A DNA stretch of 64,000 nucleotides, from the NCBI GenBank assembly GCA_016707115.1, contig JADJIH010000027.1, positions 1-64,000 on the forward strand. The letters are read 5' to 3'. The stretch is from Ignavibacteriales bacterium (lineage in GTDB: Bacteria > Bacteroidota > Ignavibacteria > Ignavibacteriales > Ignavibacteriaceae). The position numbers and the translations under genes are program-made. Shown here one piece after another: positions 57,328 through 64,000 of the stretch (its first letter is position 1; each line of letters begins with the position of its first letter). A model generated the notes under the pieces. That model had not been told where the DNA came from, did no database searches, and was given only the letters and a program-made list of their open reading frames with translations.

Positions 57328-59148
57328 ATGGAAAACGTGTATCATAAATTTCATATCCCGGTTATGGGAACAGGTCATTCAATCGATTCCCCGATTAGAG
57401 TTGCACATCTGGGAATTTCATCCGTAATGTCAATAGTGGATGATATACTAATTGAAAAAATCTGTAAACATTATTCGCAAAAATACTCCTTTCCTGTTGA
57501 AGAAGTTGCTAAGAGTGATCTTTACGCAAGATCAAAACGTATAACCTCATATTTAAACTTAGTAGATAAGATTGTTGCTTTTAAACTTAATGAATTAAAA
57601 CTTCTTCCTTTTGCAAAAGGAAATGAAAAAACAAAATACTTTGAACTGCTTCCCGATGACAGTTCATTAAAACAGAAATACAAATCTTTTCTTAAGATTG
57701 AAAATGAAGAAGAAAAAGAAATAACCGCTAAAGAGCTCACAGAATTAATGCATGCCGGATCTATTGATGTTAATATTATGTCTAAGGTTGATCGGACTAA
57801 CTATGCAAAAGACGGCAGTATATTAAGTGATGAATTCAGTGATGCAAAAGCTGCTTTACGCGGATATGCTGAAAGTACTCTTACATCATCAATAGTTTTT
57901 TCTGCAGGATTTAACAGAACACTTTTAGGATTTCTTGCACAGTTTAAAGATTTTTATCGCGATGCAAACGGTAAGATTAAGAAAAAAATCATTATCAAAG
58001 TGAGTGATTTCAGATCTGCGATGATTCAGGGAAAATTCCTGGCAACTAAAGGACTTGAAGTAAGTGAGTTCAGAATTGAATCTGGGTTAAACTGTGGCGG
58101 ACATGCTTTTGCTTCCCAGGGTTTTTTACTTCCTTCGATACTGCAGGAATTTAAAGATAAAAGATCTCAGCTTGCTAAAGAGTTTATCCCATTAATAAAA
58201 TCATATTACGAAAAACAAAATTGGAGATTTAACGAATCCGATTTTAATTGCGAGCCATTACTTACGGTTCAGGGCGGTATTGGTACCAGCGGTGAAGCTA
58301 AAAGAATGATTGAAGATTTCGGATGCGATTCAACAGGATGGGGAAGTCCGTTTTTATTAGTTCCTGAAGCAACCTGTGTTGATGATGATACGTTAAGTTT
58401 ATTAATGAATGCTCAGAAAGAAGATCTTTATTTAAGTGGTGCATCACCGCTTGGAGTGCCATTTAATAATCTAAGAAATACCGGATCAGAAAACTGGACG
58501 AAAGACCGTGCGGAAAGCGGTAAACCCGGTTCACCATGTCCAAAAGGATTTTTAATATCGGACAAACAATACACAGATAAGCCTATTTGTACAGCATCAC
58601 GTCAATTCCAGAAAAATAAAGTTGAAGAAATATCAGCTATGCAAATTCCGGAATCTGAAAAAGACGAATTAAAAAACTTATGGTATGCAAAAGTTTGTTT
58701 ATGTGATCATCTTGCAAATGGTGCATTAATTAAACTTGGAATATCACCAAAAACAAAATCGCCGCAATCAATATGTCCTGGACCAAATATAGTATGGTTC
58801 AACAGACAATATTCACTGCAGGAGATGACAGATCATATCTATGGAAGAGGTGAATCATTAGTATCTGCAAATAGACCGCATATGTTTTGCCAGGAGATAG
58901 AACTTTACGTTAACTATTTTGAAAAACTTTTAGGTACAATTGGAAGCAGCGAAGCAGAAATTAAATATCTGGAAATATTCAAAGAAAATCTTGAAAATGG
59001 AATTGAGTATATACTTAAGATTTCTGAAGGAAAGGCTTATCCAAACGAAAATCTGAAATCAATCCCAGATTTTGTAAAGGTACAGCAAGACAGACTTAAA
59101 TCAATGTATGCTAAAAGAACTCCTCTTGCGATCGCAGTTAACTTCTAA
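57328..59148 (+). CDS. Conserved-looking 606-aa Cys-rich protein of unknown function
   Basis: No signal peptide or span is present, so it is cytosolic. The start IPVMGTGHSIDSPIRVAHLG, then ISSVMSIVDD, recalls the first strand of TIM-barrel flavin enzymes (nitronate monooxygenase or glutamate synthase type), and GGIGTSGEAKRMIEDFGCDS, then TGWGSPFLLVPEATC, resembles a phosphate-binding end of such a barrel. Ten cysteines in the second half (NCGGHAF, NCEPLL, FGCDSTG, ATCVDD, SPCPKG, PICTAS, VCLCDHL, SICPGP, MFCQE) suggest a metal or iron-sulfur site. I do not recognise the family. It is separated by 66 bases from an 80-aa gene and may form an operon with it. Confidence 0.6.
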   Translation: MENVYHKFHIPVMGTGHSIDSPIRVAHLGISSVMSIVDDILIEKICKHYSQKYSFPVEEVAKSDLYARSKRITSYLNLVDKIVAFKLNELKLLPFAKGNEKTKYFELLPDDSSLKQKYKSFLKIENEEEKEITAKELTELMHAGSIDVNIMSKVDRTNYAKDGSILSDEFSDAKAALRGYAESTLTSSIVFSAGFNRTLLGFLAQFKDFYRDANGKIKKKIIIKVSDFRSAMIQGKFLATKGLEVSEFRIESGLNCGGHAFASQGFLLPSILQEFKDKRSQLAKEFIPLIKSYYEKQNWRFNESDFNCEPLLTVQGGIGTSGEAKRMIEDFGCDSTGWGSPFLLVPEATCVDDDTLSLLMNAQKEDLYLSGASPLGVPFNNLRNTGSENWTKDRAESGKPGSPCPKGFLISDKQYTDKPICTASRQFQKNKVEEISAMQIPESEKDELKNLWYAKVCLCDHLANGALIKLGISPKTKSPQSICPGPNIVWFNRQYSLQEMTDHIYGRGESLVSANRPHMFCQEIELYVNYFEKLLGTIGSSEAEIKYLEIFKENLENGIEYILKISEGKAYPNENLKSIPDFVKVQQDRLKSMYAKRTPLAIAVNF

Positions 59149-59214
59149 CAAAACTATTTGATTGTACAAATCAAATTAGCATCTTTGCATAAGTATAATT
59201 AATCCCAAATAATT

Positions 59215-59457
59215 TTGATAACACAACAGCAAGCATTTCTAATTGCAAAAAGTATAGTGCCGGATATAGAACTACGTGGAATGAGAATATCCGATCAACT
59301 ATCAGATAATAAAAAACTGAACAAACTGCCGACAAACTGCTGGTACATTAGTTACTCACAAGTTCCAATACAATATTTAAGCTGCTCCAACGGTAGCAGT
59401 ATTTTCTTATGTGTAAATAAAGATAATGGGGCAGTGGTATATCATAAAGACGTTTAG
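59215..59457 (+). CDS. Small hypothetical protein (80 aa)
   Basis: The frame starts at TTG 59215 (MITQQQAFLIAKSIVPDIEL) and ends at TAG 59457. It contains CWYISYSQVPIQYLSCSNGS and a closing strand VNKDNGAVVYHKD, an arrangement of helix plus beta-sheet similar to small immunity or PepSY-like proteins. No ATG is available in frame upstream. No function can be given. Its location 66 bases downstream of the 606-aa gene suggests co-transcription. Confidence 0.5.
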   Translation: MITQQQAFLIAKSIVPDIELRGMRISDQLSDNKKLNKLPTNCWYISYSQVPIQYLSCSNGSSIFLCVNKDNGAVVYHKDV

Positions 59458-59580
59458 TGGGATTCAATTAGACTGTTGCATCTAGTTATGCACAAGTTTA
59501 TAAAATTAATTCCAATGATTGGTCAATGGGGTTTGCGACCAGGTTAACTTGACAGTTTTTAAAAGTCAAAAAATTGTAAT

Positions 59581-61077
59581 CTAATCTTCCCGAATAATAA
59601 TTATCCTTCTGTTAGTGCTTCTGCCTTCAGGAGTATCATTATTTGCGACGGGAGAAGAATTACCAAGACCATAAACGCTAAATTGTTCGGGTGAAAGACC
59701 TTGCGAGATTAAATATTCGTAAACAGTTTTTGCCCTGTTATAGGAAAGTTTTTTGAGCATTGAAACAGAACCCTGGTTATCTGTATGTCCTTCGATTCTC
59801 CATTTACTTCCCGGCTGATTTTTTATATATCCGGCAATCTCATTTAATAGAATCTTTGCTACATCGATCAAAGTAGCAGAATTAGTTTCAAACGTATCGT
59901 CTCCCCTTAAAATAAATTGATAGAAAGTCTCTGCAGTTTCATCTGAACATCCCAACGAGTCAACTTTTGCATTCAAAGGTGTACCTGGACATTTATCAAT
60001 AAAGTCTGGTATACCGTCTTTATCAATATCAATTGGACAGCCTGCTGAATCTACAACTATTCCGAAAGGTGTCTCTGGGCATCTATCAAGATTATCAGGT
60101 ACATTGTCATTATCTGAATCAAATGGACAGCCAAAAGTATCAACCTTAATGTTTACAGGTGTCTCTGGGCATCTGTCAAGATAATCAGCTATACCATCAT
60201 TGTCACTATCTTTAGGACAACCGATTGAATCAACTGCTACACCTGTGGGAGTGTTGCTGCACTTATCAAGATAGTCGGGTACCCTATCATTATCTATATC
60301 AAGTGGACATCCAAACTCGTCAACTCTAACCCCGGCTGTAGTTTCAGGACATTGATCAAAATTATCTGGTACGCCATCATTATCTGAATCCGGAGTGCTG
60401 CTAAGTGCATATGATACTCCGACTAATCCGAACAAATAAGAATCATTTCCTGAAGCAGCTGATATATCATCAAGGTAATCGGTTGATGTGGGGTAGTAAC
60501 CTAGTGCTAAATTCAGTCCAAATCGATCGCTGAGTCTGTATCTCAAACCGCCCTCAATCAGAAAGCTTACGATTTCTTTATCATATTTCTCTAATTTATT
60601 AAAATCTAATTTTGCTCCATCAGTGCTTTTGGGATTAAATATCAGATAAGCAGCACCAACATTTAAGTAGGAAATCAAAGACTCAGAAAGCGACAGACCA
60701 AAATTAACTGAGCCACCTATCTGAATTATATCAGTATATATATTTGGAGGGATATTTTTCGGATTTGGTTCATCATTACTTGAAATAGAGCCTCGGTTAT
60801 CATTAAAACTTAAGGATGTTCCTCCGCCAAAAAGCTTTAACCCAAGTCTTGCATTATTGATTATTATTGGAAAGTATTCAATTGATCCTCTGATACCGGG
60901 CTCGATGTTGGATGTTTTATAATCAGTGAACCCGTAATATATGCCGCTTTCTAGAGATAAAATAAAATTCTGTTTCAGAAAATTATTATCATTTGAAATA
61001 GTTTGTGAATAGGAATTCCATAGAGGTGCGAGAGATATAAACAAACAAACAAAAAATATTTTTATAGTATTTGGCAT
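59581..61077 (-). CDS. OmpA-family outer-membrane protein with TSP type-3 repeats
   Basis: The 498-residue protein has a signal peptide, an eight-stranded barrel-like N-domain (about 25-225; LESGIYYGFTDYKTSNIEPG) and five thrombospondin type-3 repeats at about 229-385 (DSDNDGVPDNFDQCPETTAG and relatives), each with Asp-rich calcium loops and two Cys. A C-terminal OmpA domain follows: WRIEGHTDNQGSVSMLKKLS, then YNRAKTVYEYLISQGLSPEQ, with the Asp and Arg that hold peptidoglycan. It tethers the outer membrane to the wall; the repeats act as a calcium-stiffened spacer. Single gene with the upstream region free. Confidence 0.93.
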   Translation of the reverse strand: MPNTIKIFFVCLFISLAPLWNSYSQTISNDNNFLKQNFILSLESGIYYGFTDYKTSNIEPGIRGSIEYFPIIINNARLGLKLFGGGTSLSFNDNRGSISSNDEPNPKNIPPNIYTDIIQIGGSVNFGLSLSESLISYLNVGAAYLIFNPKSTDGAKLDFNKLEKYDKEIVSFLIEGGLRYRLSDRFGLNLALGYYPTSTDYLDDISAASGNDSYLFGLVGVSYALSSTPDSDNDGVPDNFDQCPETTAGVRVDEFGCPLDIDNDRVPDYLDKCSNTPTGVAVDSIGCPKDSDNDGIADYLDRCPETPVNIKVDTFGCPFDSDNDNVPDNLDRCPETPFGIVVDSAGCPIDIDKDGIPDFIDKCPGTPLNAKVDSLGCSDETAETFYQFILRGDDTFETNSATLIDVAKILLNEIAGYIKNQPGSKWRIEGHTDNQGSVSMLKKLSYNRAKTVYEYLISQGLSPEQFSVYGLGNSSPVANNDTPEGRSTNRRIIIIRED

Positions 61078-61572
61078 TATTTCTTTTTAATTACTAAGCG
61101 TGATAAATGATTAGTTAATTATATCATGATCTCGTTATAAATTCTTTGGCAAAGATAAGAAAAGACTTTGCGTTATAGCAATAATCAAGACTAAAATTAT
61201 TTGATTAAGGTTTTACGTCTATTCAAAGAAAAATTTCATTCTGAAACAACACATTACAATCATTTATTGAATTATATCGTATAAAACAAACTATTTCTGG
61301 CATAAACATTGGACTCATAGAGATGCTTGTTATTAGATGTGAAAATGTTGAGAAGGTTAATCGCATTATTTGTTGTATCGGTTATACTTCTAATAAAGAG
61401 TTGAAATAAAAATTAAAGACTAAAAATTCTTATATAATAAAAGTGTTGTTGGTTAAGCCCGTTCAGAGATGTTCGGGCTTTTTTTATTTGAACGTGCAAA
61501 TTATCACATAAGCGGTATTCAATGCTTCGTTTGAATTACTTAATTTTGGCGTGAATTAACATAGAGATTTAT
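61078..61572. other. Intergenic region with possible small RNA
   Basis: No protein gene of normal size is seen. A 28-codon frame (61323-61409, MLVIRCENVEKVNRIICCIG) is not convincing. The plus-strand terminator at 61455 has no gene upstream, so a short transcript may end there. Confidence 0.3.
61455..61486 (+). terminator. Intrinsic terminator without an upstream gene
   Basis: AAGCCCG and CGGGCTT with a 12-base loop, then T5-T7. It lies 90 bases before the ABC operon and may end a small RNA or insulate the operon. Confidence 0.7.
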
Positions 61573-62484
61573 ATGAATGTACTTGAGGTTAAAAATCTTA
61601 CAAAAAGATTTAACGGAATTATAGCAGTAGACAAAGCATCATTTTCTGTAACTGAGGGTTCTGTTTTTGGATTGATCGGACGAAACGGAGCTGGCAAAAC
61701 TACTACGATAAGAATGATGTTAAATATTTACTTCCCTGATGAAGGTGAAGTATTATTTAAGGGATCAAAGATTGAACAGGACTTTAAAGATTCTGTTGGA
61801 TATCTACCTGAAGAACGCGGGTTATACAAAAAGATGAAAGTAATTGATATGCTTTTATTTCTTGCAGAACTTAAAGGTAAGAAGGGAAATGAAGTCAATA
61901 AATCAGCTTTGCAATATTTGGAGAGATTTGATCTAGCTGACAGAAAAAATTCCAAGGTTGAAGATCTTTCTAAAGGTAATCAACAGAAAATACAATTCAT
62001 CAGTACAGTTCTTCATGATCCAGACTTTTTAATTTTTGATGAGCCATTTTCTGGTCTTGATCCTATCAATACAAATCTTTTAAAAGAGATAATTCTTGAA
62101 ATGAAGAGTAAAGGTAAAGTTGTAATCTTCTCTACACATCTTATGGAATTTGCTGAGAAGATGTGTGATTCTATTGCAATGATTGATAAAGGCAAAATTA
62201 TCCTGAATGGTAAACTTTCGGAAATGAAAGAAAAGTACGCAAGTAAAAATGTAAGTTTAAATTATCAAGGTAACATATCCTTTCTAAACAGTCATCCAAT
62301 GATTGAGAGTATTGAAGATTATGGAAATACAACAGGCATTAAACTTAAAAACGAGAATTCGGATCAGGAATTACTAAAATTACTTATGGCTAATAATATT
62401 TCTATAAAGAAATTTAATGTGGATGAAATATCACTGCACGAAATATTTGTATTGCTTGCTGGAAAGGAGGCTGCAAATGTTTAA
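61573..62484 (+). CDS. ABC transporter ATP-binding protein (NatA-like)
   Basis: The 303-residue ATPase has Walker A GRNGAGKTT, Q-loop YLPEERGLYKKM, signature LSKGNQQKIQF, Walker B DFLIFDEPFSGLD and the H-switch STHLMEF, followed by a DUF4162-type C-terminal extension. The YLPEERGLY Q-loop is typical of the NatA/EcsA exporters. It overlaps the permease start by eight bases (permease ATG at 62477). Together they form a classical ABC-2 exporter. The exported substrate (Na+, drug or lipid) is not known. Confidence 0.92.
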   Translation: MNVLEVKNLTKRFNGIIAVDKASFSVTEGSVFGLIGRNGAGKTTTIRMMLNIYFPDEGEVLFKGSKIEQDFKDSVGYLPEERGLYKKMKVIDMLLFLAELKGKKGNEVNKSALQYLERFDLADRKNSKVEDLSKGNQQKIQFISTVLHDPDFLIFDEPFSGLDPINTNLLKEIILEMKSKGKVVIFSTHLMEFAEKMCDSIAMIDKGKIILNGKLSEMKEKYASKNVSLNYQGNISFLNSHPMIESIEDYGNTTGIKLKNENSDQELLKLLMANNISIKKFNVDEISLHEIFVLLAGKEAANV

Positions 62485-63745
62485 TAAAAGAACACTTGCA
62501 ATTATAAAACGTGAACTGAAGATGAAGCTTTTTAGCAAATCTTTTATACTTATGACTTTACTTGTTCCGCTATTTATGATAGGAATATTTTCAGTCCAGT
62601 ATTTTGTTCAATCACTTTCCGGGGAGCAAAGATCTGATTTGATAGTGATTTCTGATTCAGATGAAATTTTAAATAAAGTACAGAATGAGATTTTTCAAAC
62701 GGGTCCTTTCAAATCAGGGGATCTTACTACAAGATTTGAAAAAATTGAATTGGCAAATTTCAAATCCAAACTCAATGAATTTAAGCCCGATATACTGGAG
62801 CAAAGAATTACTGGAGTTATTTTTATTCCATCAACATTATTACAATCAAAAGGAGTTGAGTACTACTCATCAAATCCGAATAATTCCTCCTTGTTTTATA
62901 AGATCAAACCCTCAATAAATAAAGCACTAGTTGAAATTTATTTTGCCGGAAAACTTTTAACGGAAGAAGAAATAAAATTTGCCAGAAAAGATGTTGAGAT
63001 AAACGGATTCAGAGTTTCATCCGATGAAAAAGTTGCAGAAGAAGGTTATGGAAATAGAATTGCAATGGTGCTTTTTTCCTTTCTTCTCTATATGGCATTA
63101 ATATTTTCCGGTTCTATGACTATGAATGCAGTTGTAGAAGAAAAAAGTAATAAAATTGTTGAAGTGCTCCTTTCATCTGCCAGCAGTACGGAACTTATGG
63201 CAGGAAAAATTTTAGGGACTGTAATAGTTGAAGTCATTCAAATGGCAATTTGGTTAAGTCCAATTGTTTTACTTATCTCCACAAGCTGGTTTTTAATTCC
63301 GGCGGAGTTTATGCCGCAAATGAGTTTTGGTTTTATTCTATATTTTCTCTTCAACTATGCAATTGCATTAATAACTTATGTGGCACTCTATGCAACTGTT
63401 GGGGCTATATTTGATAACCCGCAGGATGCACAATCCGGTGTTTGGCCATTACTTATGTTGATTATGATTCCATTCTTTATTGCACTTGGCATGGAAGCAA
63501 ATGCGCAAAGCTCATTAGCACAAATAGCATCTCTATTCCCATTCTCTTCATTAATAGTTATGCCGGCACGAATGATATTAGTTGAAGTTCCATTGTGGCA
63601 GATATTACTTTCCTGTGCTATAAATATAGTTGTGTTGTTAGGAATATTTAAGTTAGCCGGAAAAATATATCGCATTGGGATCTTGCTTACTGGTAAAAAA
63701 CCTAAATGGTCAGAAGTTTTTGGCTGGCTAAAGATGAGTTCTTAA
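62477..63745 (+). CDS. ABC-2 type permease (NatB-like)
   Basis: I chose ATG 62477 over an upstream in-frame start because AAAGGAGG lies six bases before it and inside the ATPase gene, giving coupled translation. The 422-residue protein starts MFNKRTLAIIKRELKMKLFS. It has one N-terminal span (FILMTLLVPLFMIGIFSVQY), an extracytoplasmic domain of about 160 residues and five more spans. The hallmark VVEEKSNKIVEVLLSSASST of ABC-2 permeases lies near residue 220. It works with the preceding ATPase. Confidence 0.92.
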   Translation: MFNKRTLAIIKRELKMKLFSKSFILMTLLVPLFMIGIFSVQYFVQSLSGEQRSDLIVISDSDEILNKVQNEIFQTGPFKSGDLTTRFEKIELANFKSKLNEFKPDILEQRITGVIFIPSTLLQSKGVEYYSSNPNNSSLFYKIKPSINKALVEIYFAGKLLTEEEIKFARKDVEINGFRVSSDEKVAEEGYGNRIAMVLFSFLLYMALIFSGSMTMNAVVEEKSNKIVEVLLSSASSTELMAGKILGTVIVEVIQMAIWLSPIVLLISTSWFLIPAEFMPQMSFGFILYFLFNYAIALITYVALYATVGAIFDNPQDAQSGVWPLLMLIMIPFFIALGMEANAQSSLAQIASLFPFSSLIVMPARMILVEVPLWQILLSCAINIVVLLGIFKLAGKIYRIGILLTGKKPKWSEVFGWLKMSS

Positions 63746-63771
63746 TCCAAATATTTAATTGAATCCAATTC

Positions 63772-63802
63772 AAAAGCACTTCCTCTTATTGGAAGTGCTT
63801 TT
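63772..63802 (+). terminator. Terminator of the ABC operon
   Basis: AAAAGCACTTCC-TCTTATT-GGAAGTGCTTTT, a 12-pair stem 26 bases after the permease stop. Confidence 0.85.
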
Positions 63803-63912
63803 AATAAATTCACCAACACAAATTAAACCAGAAGACTGAACCATTTGTCTAACTTTATGGTTTATTAAATTATAATCTGTTCAATAAGTTAATAAAGAAA
63901 GTTTTGTTTAGT

Positions 63913-64000
63913 ATGAAAAAGAGTTCTCTAATAATTTTGATTTTTGTGGTCTTCATATCTTGCAGCGTAACTGCTCAGTATTCAGATAAAAGAAATAACC
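63913..64000 (+). CDS. Start of a secreted protein, cut by the window end
   Basis: ATG 63913 opens MKKSSLIILIFVVFISCSVT, then AQYSDKRNN: a signal peptide with an A-Q cleavage region as in the other exported proteins here. Only 29 residues are visible, so no family can be assigned. The SCS triplet could also be read as a lipobox, but the following A-Q favours signal peptidase I. Confidence 0.6.
   Translation, partial: MKKSSLIILIFVVFISCSVTAQYSDKRNN

Noticed and set aside
1..64000. Insertion sequence or transposase gene
   Set aside because: No DDE, HUH or IS-type transposase domain was recognised on either strand; the only recombinase is the small serine recombinase at 15428.

Overview
The window is low-GC bacterial DNA, most likely from the phylum Ignavibacteriota (Bacteroidota/Chlorobi group). 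This rests on five large secreted proteins and one small one that end in the type IX secretion (T9SS type A) tail with the NYPNPFNP signature, two hybrid two-component sensors with beta-propeller sensor domains, and TAnnTTTG-like promoter elements. No rRNA, tRNA or CRISPR array was seen.

The window has two very different halves. From 1 to about 17.3 kb (mostly minus strand) it is an accessory region. It holds remains of a PD-(D/E)XK nuclease-like protein, a WD40 protein, an unrecognised pair, a complete but frame-broken type I restriction-modification operon (hsdM-hsdS-hsdR, 9933 to 3969), a pentapeptide-repeat protein, a membrane protein and a HEPN/Abi-like protein. Next to these is a small mobile element at 14.0-17.3 kb: an XRE repressor with palindromic operators, a stand-alone YqaJ-like tail protein, an unknown protein, a frame-broken serine recombinase and a frame-broken protein with the motif layout of a Pol I/T7-type polymerase palm. 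Nearly every longer gene here is cut by single-base indels. A gene-free stretch at 17.3-18.4 kb carries a 12-bp tandem repeat, a G-rich run and a terminator.

From 18.4 kb on, the genes are long and almost all intact. At 18.4-38.5 kb two hybrid sensor/AraC regulators bracket a tandem pair of beta-roll-like repeat proteins with S74 intramolecular chaperone domains plus a mini T9SS protein. They are followed by two secreted T9SS enzymes, a propeller-lipase and a repeat/papain-like peptidase. Each enzyme gene is preceded by a conserved module of about 220 bp: two GTTACAAAA direct repeats 21 bp apart, a promoter-like TACTTTTG, and an unannotated 44-46 aa single-span membrane protein gene. This module is the most interesting undescribed item in the window.

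At 38.7-53.3 kb lie a YceI-like protein, a T9SS subtilase, a His-rich lipoprotein, a hemolysin III family protein, a putative NapH-NapG fusion iron-sulfur protein with a Tat DUF362 protein, a broken porin-like gene, a cupin, a beta-helix T9SS protein and a C39-like T9SS peptidase. At 53.7-64 kb lie three pseudopilin-like genes, a YgjP-type metallopeptidase, a 606-aa Cys-rich protein of unknown function, an OmpA/TSP3 protein, a NatA/NatB-like ABC exporter and the start of another secreted protein.

Working together: the two sensors are the obvious local regulators of the secreted enzymes, and the T9SS tails imply that a PorU-type sortase system is encoded elsewhere. Two GC-rich hairpin elements interrupt T9SS tail domains in frame at the same inter-strand loop.
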